64,000 nt of DNA from Cydia pomonella. Taxonomy: Eukaryota > Arthropoda > Insecta > Lepidoptera > Tortricidae. The stretch's first letter is position 1. Each line of letters starts with the position of its first letter. The DNA lies in contig NC_084711.1 in assembly GCF_033807575.1 (NCBI RefSeq), positions 10,292,001 through 10,356,000 of the forward strand. Reading direction: 5' to 3'. This document shows, in pieces, positions 13,201 through 24,221 of this stretch. The translations under genes were made by a program, and so were the position numbers. The notes below the pieces were generated by a model that was given only the letters and a program-made list of their open reading frames with translations, ran no database searches and was not told where the DNA came from.

Positions 13201-16200
13201 CTTGCTCAAGGAAAAAGCGATTAGATTTTCGGTCAGTCATGGAAAAAGTTTTTCATTGTCCCCTGGTCTGGAATAATACCTATATCCAGCGACTCTGACT
13301 GTGTTATCTAGGTATTTAAAGGAACTTGTCTAATCACAATACCTTTAGCGGTATAGCCCACGTATAATGGCAAATCCAGACACAGGACATGACGTTGTAA
13401 GTGTCTTGCGAGACCAGGTTGGTGAGATACCCGGTCTGTGTGTTCGGTTCGGGCGGGGCGAGCAGTGGAGCCTCCTCACCCGCCCCGTCGGGCGATGACC
13501 ACGGCGCCAGCCGCATGCACTTGTCGTACACCATGCCCTGTTACCGTCAATTCAAAACAATCTAAAACACGCACTTTATTTAAGTTTAGAATCCAAAATG
13601 GAAAAATACAACATTACCAGGAGAAGCCTTATTGTACAAAGTATTAATTACAGCTCGCGACATAGCATAATATTTTATATTTTGTAGCATTACTCGATGA
13701 TGGTGGTACTGGTACCTATAATCTACGCATAATGAACGGTCAAGCCTGAACCGTCATTAAAACACCTAATTATATTTTCAAACTTCTTTTTTCTCTCATT
13801 TATTTATTTAAATTTTATTGCACGATATAAAATTATACAAATGGCGGACTTAATGCCTTAAGGCATTCTCTACCAGTTAACCATCATCTCTCATGTTTCA
13901 TGTTTATCTCTTTTTTTTTTCAATCATGAATGATCTAAGTTAATGGAATCATACATACTTGTAAAGCCGTCTTTAACCGGGTCCCCTCCACTGTCACTAA
14001 ATGCGTCGAGTTTTGAGATAGGAAGCCTTGGCTTATCAGCGCCAACGTCACTATAATGAGCATTATATATCCATTACTCAAAAATTCTTCCACGGTCACC
14101 GGAGCGTCTAAATTGTATTCTTGTCTCGCATCTTGTATGAATTTAATGACCACAGCCAGTCCCATAGGCGGCACTACGCCTATTAAATCGCTAAACAACT
14201 TAAGAACTCCGGCTATATAAAAGTTTGGCCACACCATACGAATGTAGCACGTCCATATACTGGGAGGGTTGCTTTCTATTTTAGGTTTCTGTAATATAAA
14301 TAAAACAAATCAAATAAATAATACCTAAAGCAAAATCTTGGGACAATTTGAGACACATAAAGATAAAAGTACCTAGTTTATTTTTCAAGTAAGTAGGCAT
14401 ATTACAATGCGCTTGTGAACGTCAAATAAAGCTACGGCGGCTCTAACCCTACCACCTCTACCGACCCGAGAAGATTTAAATCCTTCCTACTTAAATTGTA
14501 GGAGGGTATCCCAATATGGGACCGGCAAGAAACTCGGCGTGACACATCTTTTGAAGACATTACATCTTATAACTAACATGTACACAACACAATAAATAAA
14601 AAAGCGGCCAAGTGCGAGTCGGACTCGCCCATGAAGGGTTCCGTACCCTACTAAAAAAACTACTTACTAGATCCCGTTCAAACCAATTTTCGGTGGAAGT
14701 TTGCATAGCAATGTATATCATATATTTTTTTTAGATTTTTCATTCTGTTATTTTAGAAGTTACGGGGGGGGGGGGGACACATTTTACCACTTTGGAAGTG
14801 TCTCTCGCGCAAACTATTCAGTTTAGAAAAAAATTATATTAGAAACCTCAATATCATTTTTAAAGACCTATCCATAGATACCCCACACGTATGGGTTTGA
14901 TGAAAAAGATTTTTTAGTTTCAGTTCTAAGTATGGGGAACCCCCAAAATTTATTGTTTTTTTTCTATTTTTGTATAAACATCTTAATGCGGTTCATAGAA
15001 TACATCTACTTACCAAGTTTGAACAGTATAGCTCTTATAGTTTCGGAAAAAAGTGGCTGTGACATAATCGGACAGACAGACGGACATGACGAATCTATAA
15101 GGGTTCCGTTTTTTGCCATTTGGCTACGGAACCCTAAAAATAACATTAGAAACTTCAATATCATTTTTCAAGATCCAAAGATACCCCACACGTATGGGTT
15201 TGATGAAATTTTTTTTTTAGTTTCATCAGCTCTAAGTATGGGGAACCCCCAAACTGTATTGTTTTTTTTTCTATTTTTGTGTGAAAATCTTAATGCGGTT
15301 CACAGAATACATCTACTTACCAAGTTTCAACATTATAGTTCTTATAGTTTTGGAAAATAGTGGCTGTGACATACGGACGGGTAGACACACAGACATGACG
15401 AATCCATAAGGGTTCCGTTTTTTGCCCTTTGGCTACGGAACCCTAAAAATACAATTTAAATTAATATGGAATTTCAAAGAAACAATCATAATATAAGTTA
15501 GCTAACCTTCTGACTGTCATGAATCTTCTTAAGCTTATTGTAATGTCTCACTGGTCGTTCGTCCTCCGGTAGTTCTCCTAAGTCCTCTTGCTCCAAAGGT
15601 GATTCATATCCTTTGTACAATAGCGAATTGAGCCAATAAAACGATATTTTCGAATAAAAGTGGCTGTCGTTATGCAAGTAACTGATGTCGCTTAAAATAT
15701 CTGATGAAGATTTTTGAGTATTCTGAAATCGTTTCGAAACCTGAAATAAACATATTAAATTAAAGAGAGATATTTAAAAAAAATCTGAATGGTTCTAGCT
15801 CAAATGGCTCAATATGCTAGAGGGCATAATCGCTCAATATGCTAGTATAAATTTTATTTTGACACTTGGAGAGACTTTACACCTCCAAATCTTATTAGTA
15901 TTAGTACTCTGACATTGGGGACCTTTTACATCTCCAGATTTAATGTATTTTTAAACATAGAGACTATACATCTCTATTGTATTGAAGTAATTATTTATTT
16001 TAAGATTATTATAATGTAATGTTTACCCAGGTATTGGCTGTTGTATTTATAAATGTTGTTATGTATTTTTCATGTCACTATATGATGTTACTATAAATGT
16101 TTTGTGTTGACGACCGGTCTGGCCTAGTGGGTTGGGTAGTGACCCTGCCTATGAAGCCGATGGTCCCGGGTTCAAATCCTGGTAAGGGCATTTATTCCTG

Positions 16201-19200
16201 TGATGAGCATGGATATTTGTTCCTGAGTCATGGGTGTTTTCTATGTATTTAATAATATTAATATTTATTAATATTTATAAATTATATATATCGTTGTCTA
16301 TGTACCCTCAACACAAGCCTTATTGAGCTTACTGTGGGACTTAGTCAATTTGTGTAATAATGTCCTATAATATTTATTTATTTATTTATTTATGTTTTAT
16401 TGACTTGTAATAGAGCCCTTGAGGCCTACTTGCAGAATAAATTTTTGAATTTTGAATTTTGGCATTTTTGAAAAGTTTAAATATACGACAGTCGTACGAA
16501 CCCTACATAAGTATACGATACATCTTATACTGGACCACGGGCATCGCCAAGGGGGGCAGCTAGAACAACATTTCTAACTATATGTATGTCCCTCCCTCTC
16601 CCCTTGGCCATCGGCCATATGAACTGCCCCCCCCCCCCTCTAGCCTTACCAGCTGGCGACGCCCTTGTACTAGACGCAAATGCTGGTAACAATAACAAGA
16701 GCCACCAAGATTTTTTATGTAAAATTTTAAGCTTGGGGCTCTCATCTTTATCTTGATATATATATCATTTAAGCTACTAAACCAAGTTTGGTATTATATT
16801 GACATGATTCCGAAGTAAAAAAACATAAAATATAAAGTTTTATTTATAAATCCTCTTCACGCTTAAACCGCTAAACCAATTTAGTTAAAATTTGCTATAG
16901 AGATAGTTTGAGCCCCGAGGAATAACATAGTATAGTTTTATCCCAAAAATCATCCCTGAAGGCTGTGAAAAGGGAGGTGGAAGTTTGTATGGGGAATCAT
17001 TAACTGCTGAACCGATTTTGATGAAATTTGGCATAGAGATTTAATCTCCGAGTCCCAGGGAAGAACAAAGGATAGTTTAATCCCAAAAAATATCTCTTAA
17101 AAATTGAAAAGGGAGGTGAAAGTTTGTTTGGGGAATCCACAACCGCTGATCCAATTTAGACATACGTCTTGATTTAGTGGAAAATGATACCAAACTTGAC
17201 TTAGAACCTAAACTTAAACAATTATTAACCTCAGACGTCGCCGACTTAGATATTTTATTCTAAGACTCAAAACCAGTCAACATTGTCAACAACCCTGTGT
17301 GCTTGCAGACAGAGACAGGAGAAAGCCATTAAGTCATGCGCAAAATGCATCAATAAGTCGACGGCTAATAATGGAAGTAGGTTCAAAAGGATTTGCTAGC
17401 AAAGATGCTGGCGCCAACCGAGTGTGTCGCAGACGGCGGCTGTCTGGCGGGTGCCCGTTTGACTCTCGGAGCGTTCAGTCTCCATGATAGGTACAATAAT
17501 TGTAGCAGAAAAAATCTAATGAATCATATGTCTGTTGAGTAAAAGGTGTAAAGCGTTGACTTATGAATAGTTTTATTTTTCAACGATGCAATTGTTTTAT
17601 CGCTCACATCGTTTCATCATCATATTAAACACTCATATGTATTTATTTTAACGTCTAAATAATTTGCGCTGCGCGTTGATTTTATAAATGATAAAATATG
17701 AAGTAGCATATTTTTTCCTATAACATTTTGAAAACTTCTTTAAAGTTTATTTATTGTTGCCAAGAAATTAGGTACCTATATCTATTTAAATACTTTCCCT
17801 CTATATTTTCGAATTTGATAAAGTTGGGTTATTTTTGTATTCCTAAACTTTAAATAGCTAGTTACAATGATGATGTTTAATTTTACTTAGTACCTACCTT
17901 TGTAATATACCGATTCAGGGATTGCCTAATAAAATACTATTTGTGTAATTTAACCTACGGCCTACCAACTTCCAACCTATCATATATACATGTATACGGA
18001 CAGATATAGGGACGTTCTTACACAAACTGACCCACGGTAAGCTCAAGAAGGCTTGTGTTGTGGGTACTCAAACAGCGATATATATAATATACAAATACTT
18101 AAATACATAGGACACATCCATGACTCATCAACAAATACCTGGGGGCCAATTTTTGAATTACGAGTGCTGGATTTCGTGTAATTCCCTTCAATTTATCTCC
18201 ACTATTAGGCATTTAAATTCTACTAATATAATTGAAAACGAGTGGTCAATACCACAAGATTCCCAATTTCTATTCCACAGATTTTCGAGTGACGAATTCG
18301 AGCGCTCGTAATTCAAAAATCGGCCCCCTATGCTCATCATCATACAAACACATGCCCTTACCGGTATTCGAAACCAGGACCATCGGCTTCGTAGGCCAGA
18401 GCGGTCGTCGTTATAATAATAGATCGAAATACCTATCTAGTTTTGTTTATTCATGCAAAAAGTTAATTAAGCGCGTCAACTCGTTCAGCTTAGCGTGACT
18501 CGGGCACTATCCTAACTAGATAAGCGACATAATTCCACTTAATGGGATGAGTGAGTCCCTGTACGAGTACGTGGCAGGCATTATTAAGTGCATAGCCGGG
18601 TCTTAGCTTGACTAATCGCTCTAGGACGCTGACTTGACTGTTAGGATACCGTTGAGCTTAGATGAAACAAATTAATAACATTAATGTTGGTTGAACGTTC
18701 TCCTGAGACAATCAATTGAGTCTAGTGTCGCTAATTGTATTTCCCACAGTTAAATATATGCCTTTAAATTAATTAAAAAAAATAATTAAAATTCGTTTAT
18801 TTCGAGTAACATAATAATGACTCATACATATTAATTTGGAACACTAGACTTAAACACTATTCTACAAATACGAGTACACATGCATTAATACAAGAAAATA
18901 AAAGTTTTTTAACGCATCAAGTGGTTAACACATTGACAGTTTTAGTTAACAGTAACTTTAGGCCTACATATTATACGTATTACCTATAGGTAATACGTTA
19001 TAAATGTTACAATACTACTTACACTTGTATTGAAGTCGATAGCCATATTCGTATTTCTGTGGTAGCCATGTATAGAAGAGTGGGGGAATTGGGAACGGCG
19101 GGTAATTAGAATTGCACAAAAAATTCTTAAGTATGTTTAACATTAAGTAAGTAAGATTCGGAAGCTACGCACATGTGGTCACAATTAATCCAACATAATA

Positions 19201-22200
19201 TTTTCAACTGTTATATATTGGAACGGCAATGTTTTTGATTTCGTCCGAACTAAGTATGATAACGTTTATTTAAGTTATGAAATTATTAAAACGTTTATTT
19301 AAAAATTAAATAGGCAGACTAACGGTTAGCATAAAAAATGATTCAATTGGTGACATTTTTATATCTTTTTAAATCCTATGAAGTTAAGTGTCAAAAGCCA
19401 ATTCCCCCACTTTCTCCTAAGTACCTACTTAATCAGGTCTTACAAATCGACTTTCTATTGCTTCCAATTGGAAATCGAAGTTAACAATTAACATTATGTT
19501 AGCTGTAAAGCAAAAAAAAAAACTTAAATGCGTATTACATTTTAATTCACAGCCTATTGGTTTCCTTGGGAGACAATTATTTACCTATGCGTCAGGCGAT
19601 ATTTATTAGAAATAATCTAGATAAACATTTTCTATGTAAGTAAACTGCATCGATGTTATATTTATGTGGTATGCAGCGACAGTGTTTGCGTCGGTAATTA
19701 AAACTCGGGAAGAGAACATAATTCTCCGTTGTTAATCTCGAGCGAGCACGCATGAAGCGTAACGTGTAGTGTTTGTTTTAATCGCCTTCATCGGACAAAA
19801 TACTAGATTAGGCTGAATAAACCATACCATTTGAAATAAATCAAATACAAAATTCATTTACATACTCGATAGTCTCGATATCAATTTGATACATGAAAGT
19901 GAGGATTAAGTACCTACATCATATCATATGTATTCGTGAAATGCACATGAGGTATCGTCAATCTTATGATTAAAACTTGACATCTAATTGTAAAGGTTGA
20001 AACTTATCATAAATAAGTTTTTGCTAAGCTTGTACCTATAAAGTTATTATAAATGGGTTTTCATATATGTATGAAGTGAAGCTTACTTATTTCTCTATAG
20101 TATAGGTACCTACCCTACCTACATCAATCAATTTTTCGTGTTATGGCTCCATCAAGGTGTTGATGATTCTGCCAATGACCCTACCTACATCAACGCGCAT
20201 AAAAACCTAACGTGACATTCGAAAACTTTAGCATTTGTTTATCATATCGCGCAAAAAAAATTCAAGTTCAATTCAAACTAATTTTCCAATGCCACTTCTA
20301 TCTATGTATCACGTGATACGACTTCGGCAAAAATAATATGTATATAATCAAAATAATTATTAATTATTTCGAATTTAAAGGACGTATTATACTCGTATGG
20401 GTGAAATGCAAAAACCAGTTTAGCGGTGCATATTTTGAGCATGAGCAAGGAGAAACTACTGTAAGCAGAGCCATTATGAGTACATCAATAAAACACCTAT
20501 AAAACCATATACACGCGGGGCGGGAGTAACAAGTGGCAGGCAAATGTACTTTTCATGTGCAAATTAATTGTGGTAGGGTGTTTTTAGGTCAATGGCGGTG
20601 GGTCCCGCTGTAAATGTGTGTCGCCGCGTTTGAAAAGCCGCATAGACATTCCTCTGCGCTACAGCTAAAATGATATGCCAACACGCATTATAATTCTCAT
20701 CAAGCTATTATACTGCCGTTCCACTTTCCGTTTACATATATCGCATACTTGTTGATAAGAATCTTAAAAGCGGTGTAATGAGTATTGGAATTAGGTACGT
20801 TTGTTTATTTTTGAGAAACCATTCAGCTGCTTGAGTTGATCATCGACATTTTGAAAAGGCATTAGTTAAATTAAATTAAACATCATGCTTATGTATAGTC
20901 AGCAAAGCCATTAGCTTCGCACACCGACATACAAAGTATGCTAATAACTTTGCTAACTGTACCTAAAATATACCAGTTATAAAAGGCCTATATAGACAAT
21001 AAATTTAATTTATTGCCATTATCAGACCATATGAATATATCAGAAAGCAGCCAATTTATTCGCTTGTAAGTACCTTTAGTAATTAGAATATACGCCAAGG
21101 TAAAAATCTCGTAACACATACCTCGTCATAAAAACAAACGCAATCAACTCCAGCCATTATAATCGCCATGAGCAAGGTGACTGCATGGATATAGATTTCT
21201 ATTTGGTTTGGCGCGAGGCCCGTCTCGAGTTGTTGCCACATGACGGCTGCCGTGGAGACTGCGGTGAGGAGCCAGTATATGGCGAGATAGAGCAAGGAAG
21301 CTGCCGATCGCCGGGTCCAGAGGGCCACGTGGAGTGCTACGGTGGAATGAAAGAGTGTATCATTTATTTTATAATGTACTAAATGGAACAGTTTCAATAT
21401 AATATAAATATTTAAATGACACGTGGAAATATTCACTGTCTCGGGCGAGACTACCGGCTCCAGGTCCGGCCCGCCGCTCGTATTGATATACCAAGACCTA
21501 CCCGTTGACAACGAAAATTTCCACCATATCCTTATAACTAATTTTATTATTTTTTGCCTTTATTAGTTCTTTGATTTATATCAAATTTATAATATATACA
21601 TACCTATGTAAAGTAAATATGGCATAATAGTCAAACTTAAAGAACAGTCCCAACGGGAAGAAAGCATGAAACTTGGCGTGCATTATGTAAAAAATAGAAG
21701 TGAAAATAAGTGTTCAAGTGGATTTATCCTCCCCTCTTCCCTCACTTTTGTGTCTCAATTTCTAGTATTTGATCGTTTTTAGAAAAATAGTTTTGAAATA
21801 TTTTAGCGAAATGAGCCAGACTATAAGCAATTTCTTTGTGACCCACGGTTTCATTTAGTTTCTGTAACCACTTTTATAATGTTAATTTTAAGTAACTTAA
21901 GGTAGGTAATTAAAACGCACTCTTAATTATTGTAATACCGAAAATCCCAATTATAGAAATAGAAAATTATGTACTTATAATCGTTCAAAAACCCTCGAAA
22001 GCTGAATGACTTCCACTTCCACAATAGTCATCTATAGTAATATTAGTAATGTTTTATATGCCACTAACCCGCAGCGGAAAGCCAGGCTAGAGGGGCCAGG
22101 AGGGCAGCAGTAAGAGGGACCACGAGACCCGGCCTCAGCCCCGCAGCCGCTGCTCCAAGGATCATCGCGACACCCAGCACCAAACTTGCGGCACCTCGCA

Positions 22201-22918
22201 CGTTCTGGCCTCGCCATCGTTTGGGGCTCCTGTACGTAAGTCAATTGGAAAGTTATAAAATAACGTGGTTGTCAAGAACAAGGATTGCCTAACAAGTACT
22301 GTTGGCGTTGGCACGCACAGCAGCGTGGGCAACTATAGCATAAGGTATAAAGTAAAGCCACAGGGTGGGCGTCAGCCAACAGTGCTAGGGGTTAAGAGAC
22401 CCCTCTCAAGAAGAGCTCTCAGTTGTCGCAACAAATATGACCGGACACTAACACTCATGTATCCTAGGGCCCAGCCTAAAGTTCTGACCTGGGTGCGTAT
22501 AGACAACATGCATGCCAATCGTTAACGCTCCGTAGCGTAGCGTAATAGTTATCTGAGATATCTCTCCCTATCACTCTTCTATATAAGTGCGACTGAGACA
22601 GTTGCGTTTCGTTCGCTACGCAGCGTAAGCGATTGGCATCTTGTCTATACACTATATTGTTAGGAGATTGTGCAGCAGCATTTGGTATACCGTTATACCA
22701 GCAGCATAATGTATGAGAGCGGGACAAAGGTACTCGTGTCTCGAAGGATTCAAGCCTACATTGTCTAACCTGTGTTGTGATGGCTTCGCGCAGCAACATA
22801 TTAGCGCAGTGGAGATGGTCGCGCAGTATAGGTGTAACGCGTGCAGCGCAGCGGAGAGAGCGCGCGCGGCGCACGCTCCGTCGCCCCGCTCGCACACTGC
22901 CTCCATGCTGCCGCCAGC
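430..22918 (-). CDS. Sur: Sulfonylurea receptor-like ABC transporter (ABCC8/9 type), 3'-truncated by window edge
   Basis: Multi-exon gene. Exons (minus strand, high to low): 22918-22770 (ATG at 22906), 22229-22069, 21336-21122, 15740-15507, 14288-13959, 13537-13343, 13088-12788, 12516-12335, 12238-11917, 11840-11735, 11208-11057, 10973-10729, 8975-8754, 7720-7575, 6759-6686, 6600-6473, 5515-5360, 4967-4755, 4249-4092, 2085-1890, 1570-1354, 1218-1091, 938-780, 562-430. All junctions are AG/GT and all phases close, giving about 1,503 codons. Order seen: TMD0, TMD1, NBD1, long linker, TMD2, NBD2 up to just before its signature. ABCC8/9 proteins are regulatory ABC proteins that in vertebrates gate Kir6 potassium channels; insects have one Sur gene. 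I prefer Sur over MRP7/ABCC10 because of the stretches KLYVWEDLF, HYADLIIVMEDG and DLDLQLAAVERV and the TMD0 layout. The last exons, with the NBD2 signature and Walker B, lie below base 1. Confidence 0.82.
1354..5515 (-). CDS. Sur: Sur exons 17-21: TMD2
   Basis: Exons 5515-5360, 4967-4755, 4249-4092, 2085-1890 and 1570-1354, about residues 1051-1363. Exon 17 starts TIWWAYARACGWW and holds an Ala run followed by ADCWLGYT, matching the first helix and DYWLAKWT-like motif of ABCC TMD2. Exon 20 reads QTLAGGGTVRAG, then KRLDRNHNALLLHNSAIRWL, matching the SUR stretch that ends in NRWLEVRM. Exon 21 ends ADLDLQLAAVERVRAH and EDYREDC, matching the end of SUR TMD2. The exons are GC-rich (codon third positions mostly G/C) in AT-rich introns. 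A Helitron sits in the intron between exons 20 and 19. Confidence 0.8.
2125..3938 (+). mobile_element. Non-autonomous Helitron-like element
   Basis: The left end is TCTATATATATAAACG preceded by A; the right end is GGGCAACAGCTAG followed by T. A 5' TC, a 3' CTAG (CTRR) and insertion between A and T are Helitron hallmarks. The interior is a series of diverged ~200-bp repeats with the theme CCCCTAAGGGGGTTAAAAAG. There is no coding capacity. The element lies in the Sur intron between exons 20 and 19. A reverse-orientation fragment of the same family is at about 25,515-25,765. Confidence 0.7.
5889..6472. repeat. Dispersed repeat (family A), copy abutting Sur exon 16
   Basis: It starts near AGTTGTAGACCTCGCG and ends CTCTCGGTCAATAACG, immediately next to the 5' splice site of Sur exon 16. 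It shares blocks with 42,391-42,715: GTAGGCCTCGCG, TTTCACGAAAATCGGTT, GGAGAACATC and TTCGGTCAATA. I see no coding capacity. Its class is unknown. Confidence 0.55.
6473..7720 (-). CDS. Sur: Sur exons 14-16: linker between NBD1 and TMD2
   Basis: Exons 7720-7575 (146 nt), 6759-6686 (74 nt) and 6600-6473 (128 nt). The product is low-complexity and hydrophilic, rich in Ser, Ala, Glu and Arg (for example RPALSRQFSSPPPSVHNYK, then WTPRTLRRLLSADSESAPEE, ending NKEEEQETVSE). It was identified by splice signals and by exact phase closure between NBD1 (exon 13) and TMD2 (exon 17), not by homology, so exon choice here is less secure than in the domains. The linker including the end of exon 13 is roughly 160 residues. 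An Arg-rich Ser cluster near RRATIRQRP could be a phosphorylation site; this is inference. Confidence 0.62.
7020..7315. repeat. Two-copy tandem duplication, ~150-bp unit
   Basis: Two diverged copies of one unit: CGTCTGTGCTGATGGCT then CACATGTCACCATATTA, and CGTCTGCGCTGACGGCT then CACCTGTCAACATGTTA, about 155 bases apart. GC content is above the surrounding intron, which makes a long open frame on the minus strand. The flanking Sur exons join in phase without it. Confidence 0.55.
7853..7893. repeat. Short foldback hairpin
   Basis: The arms CTTATCACATCATTCTTA and TAAGAATGATGTGTGATAAG are complementary apart from a 2-nt insertion, with a 3-nt loop. It is intronic and its function is unknown. 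Confidence 0.6.
8035..8140. mobile_element. Small TIR MITE
   Basis: The terminal inverted repeats of 26 bp match at 24 positions (left TAAAGGTACCTTATGGCGG, right CCGCCATACGGTACCTTTA), enclosing about 54 bp of non-coding sequence. Lies in a Sur intron. Confidence 0.7.
8754..12238 (-). CDS. Sur: Sur exons 9-13: nucleotide-binding domain 1
   Basis: Exons 12238-11917, 11840-11735, 11208-11057, 10973-10729 and 8975-8754, about residues 586-934. An acidic linker leads into the domain. Visible motifs in order: Walker A GASGSGKTS (exon 10), Q-loop WFAGQPPWLL (exon 11), signature LSGGQRVRVSVARAL, Walker B RLLALDEP and D-loop GALD (exon 12), then LLATNRLELLHYADLIIVM. Two positions are unusual. The residue after the Walker B Asp is Glu, whereas ABCC NBD1 usually has Asp there. 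The switch-loop position normally His (THx) is Asn (TNR). Exon 13 continues into an Ala/Arg-rich tail that starts the linker to TMD2. Confidence 0.82.
9143..9236. repeat. Three tandem copies of a ~33-bp unit
   Basis: The core CACTCCAGGGAGTGAG is repeated three times with spacers such as GAAAGTGCGA. Each core is itself partly palindromic (CACTCC...GGAGTG). It lies just upstream of a LINE fragment. Confidence 0.7.
9254..9960 (+). pseudogene. LINE 3' fragment (reverse transcriptase C-terminus, frameshifted)
   Basis: An 81-codon frame (about 9,254-9,499) ends in the C-terminal region typical of Jockey/CR1-group LINE proteins (LLNSCIRFIFGLRKYDHVSA, KLNWLPIRERR). After a stop and frame changes it resumes as RTGFISNSFALQAARLWNDL and reaches a stop near 9,727. 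An AATAAA-bearing tail ends near 9,955. The element is 5'-truncated and dead. The same 3' tail occurs in reverse at about 13,800-13,890. Confidence 0.75.
12335..15740 (-). CDS. Sur: Sur exons 4-8: L0 linker and TMD1
   Basis: Exons 15740-15507, 14288-13959, 13537-13343, 13088-12788 and 12516-12335, about residues 172-585. Exon 4 carries the ABCC entry motif (FYSKISFYWLNSLLYKGYES, then LEQEDLGELP). Exons 5-8 hold the six-helix TMD1, including WAIPLKVAVILYLLYTKLG and the intracellular coupling stretch MHVIKLYVWEDLF, which is close to the LKLYAWENIF segment of vertebrate SURs. Exon 6 has an insertion rich in Pro, Glu and Ala (APWSSPDGAGEEAPLLAPPE) relative to the human protein. Exon 8 ends with the last TM helix and runs in frame into VSTNRIKRYLDLPE of the next exon. 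Confidence 0.8.
13800..13890 (-). mobile_element. LINE 3'-tail fragment, reverse orientation
   Basis: The sequence TTTATTGCACGATATAAAATT followed by CTTAATGCCTTAAGGCATTC is the reverse complement of the tail of the LINE at 9,254-9,960. Only the last ~90 bp are present. Lies in a Sur intron. Confidence 0.65.
14602..15450 (+). repeat. Lepidopteran dispersed repeat with an internal ~280-bp duplication
   Basis: It starts AAAGCGGCCAAGTGCGAGTC and ends GGCTACGGAACCCTAAAAA. This block is one I associate with many lepidopteran introns. The right part is present twice in tandem (about 14,860-15,137 and 15,160-15,447), each ending GGTTCCGTTTTTTGCC then GGCTACGGAACCC. Small open frames inside are shadows of the repeat. 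Confidence 0.6.
16108..16395 (+). mobile_element. tRNA-derived SINE, full-length copy
   Basis: The head contains an A-box-like TGGCCTAGTGGG and a B-box GGTTCAAATCC, as in tRNA-derived Pol III promoters. The body ends GGACTTAGTCAATTTGTG and a TATTTATTTA tail. Three more copies of the family occur, at 18,006-18,412, 24,222-24,477 and 51,222-51,442, all in the opposite orientation. Confidence 0.75.
16546..16664. mobile_element. Possible small foldback element
   Basis: Short inverted ends GGGCATCGCCA and TGGCGACGCCC flank a C- and G-run-rich interior of about 100 bp. The arms are short, so the call is tentative. Confidence 0.35.
18006..18412 (-). mobile_element. Degenerate SINE copy interrupted by a MITE
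   Basis: SINE body and head in reverse, from CACAAACTGACCCACGGTAA to CGTAGGCCAGAGCGGTCGTC. It is split in the middle by a MITE at 18,138-18,328 with TA on both sides. Older and more diverged than the other copies. Confidence 0.65.
18138..18328. mobile_element. TIR MITE nested in the SINE
   Basis: The inverted ends GGGGGCCAATTTTTGAATTA and TAATTCAAAAATCGGCCCCC enclose a non-coding interior of about 190 bp. The element is flanked by TA dinucleotides (18,136-18,137 and 18,329-18,330) at the point where the SINE consensus is interrupted. Confidence 0.65.
18975..18998. repeat. 24-bp perfect palindrome
   Basis: Centred on CCTATAGG and starting ACGTATTACC; every base pairs with its mirror position. 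It is intronic, with no clear role. Confidence 0.7.
20894..20961. mobile_element. Short foldback MITE
   Basis: The ends TATAGTCAGCAAAGCCATTA and TAACTTTGCTAACTGTA are imperfect inverted repeats around a ~25-bp centre. Confidence 0.45.
21122..22918 (-). CDS. Sur: Sur exons 1-3: N-terminal TMD0
   Basis: Exon 1 (22918-22770) opens after a good acceptor (TTGCAG) and the first ATG is at 22906, so an untranslated exon probably lies upstream. The product begins MEAVCERGDGACAARALSAA. Exons 2 (22229-22069) and 3 (21336-21122) add several hydrophobic segments, for example LVLGVAMILGAAAAGL and AVTLLMAIIMAGVDCV. This fits the five-helix TMD0 of sulfonylurea receptors, which in the vertebrate proteins contacts the Kir6 channel. 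Exons 1 to 4 join in phase 2, 1 and 0. Exon 3 is followed by a 5.4-kb intron, the largest of the gene. Confidence 0.75.
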
Positions 22919-24221
22919 CTGCAAGTAGAATTTGGTATGGTTTATTCGGAACGAAACGGAATAAATATACAGTGTTTTTATTGAATTCCTTTAAATCCGG
23001 GGTATTTGTAGGGTAAGTACGTTTAAAGAAACTTAATGGCATAGTAAATAAATAAAAATTAAATAATAATATACCTATATATATATATTTATACCAAAAG
23101 TAATTAAATGTTGCATATAGCGTTGTTGTAACACGGGAATTACATTTAATTCAACCAAACAATTGAAAACTGTGACATATCAATGTCATTTCAAACATCG
23201 ATCGTCCGAGGTAGTACTTACATTTAGTAGCAAATGTATACACTCGTACTAAACACTAATCAATATGTAAACAGGCCATAAGGCAAGTGTATACGCTCAT
23301 AAGAGCGTTGTAGAATAAAAATAAATTATTGATTATCTCCGAAATGGAGTTAATTAGAATACCGGTGTCTTTGAGAAAGTTATTTAATTTAAGCCCAGGA
23401 ATTTACCCACGAAATTAACGAAAAAAAACACGGTGTATATATGTAAAGTATATACATATTGTAATCTACTAACACATAACACTTAGTTTCATAAGAATAT
23501 AACATTATACTAACATAATATGGGCTTCGTGCCTAAAATAAAATATTGAATTGAATTGAATAAGCTTACCTCAGTAATAGGAGTATGTACAACTAACTAA
23601 ACACAAAGATCGGCATAAATATATTATATTTACTAAAGATAGGCAATGCTCACAAGCTCGGTAGAGCCCGCGTAATATTAATGGTGACACAAAGACAACG
23701 TCGTCTTCAAAACGCCGGAGGTAATTTTTAATGCTTAACTATATGCGATTGGTTCAGTTTTTCTTAGGTTAAGACATAGAAAAGCTTAATTTCCTAAATC
23801 CTAGGCATCTTTTCTCTATCTTCTGATGACAGTGTGAATATCGAAGTCGTTTGTTTGTTTGTAACGCGATGGCAAAGAGCACTCTCTCTTGAAGTCTATT
23901 GTAACGACAACGATGTCCCGTTTGATAGGAATAGGTAGTTGAACTCGAAACGACCTGTTATAAACATAGCAATTAAGCACGCGGCGGTTCCTAACTGCAT
24001 TACTTTATAACTATTAACGTTTTCCTAACTTCTTTTACCCTGGAATTAAGTTTGATTAATGCCCGCTCCGTCTAGTGACTGCTTTAATATGTATTTTTAT
24101 AATGGAGATAATGTGATGTCTGCCCTGCCGTTTATACAAGGGGTCTCATTATTGGCCAGCGCCAGCCCAACAAGCACGGGAACTGCTTCAAATTACATAA
24201 ATATATTAAATATTATTAAAT

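Larger units (their letters stand above)
15741..21121. other. Large Sur intron (exon 3 to exon 4)
   Basis: It holds the SINEs at 16,108 and 18,006, repeat debris at 16,690-17,160 (GATGAAATTTGGCATAGAGAT-type sequence), a 24-bp perfect palindrome at 18,975-18,998 and a small foldback at 20,894-20,961. The rest is AT-rich and I see no exon in it. Confidence 0.6.

Noticed and set aside
21430..21511. GC-rich open stretch as an extra Sur exon between exons 2 and 3
   Set aside because: Exon 2 and exon 3 join in exact phase without it (split Ala codon), and its borders give no consistent frame.
430..22918. First thought: MRP7/ABCC10-type transporter
   Set aside because: Motifs around the TMD1 coupling helix, the NBD1 end and the TMD2 end fit sulfonylurea receptors better, and TMD0 aligns with SUR in layout.
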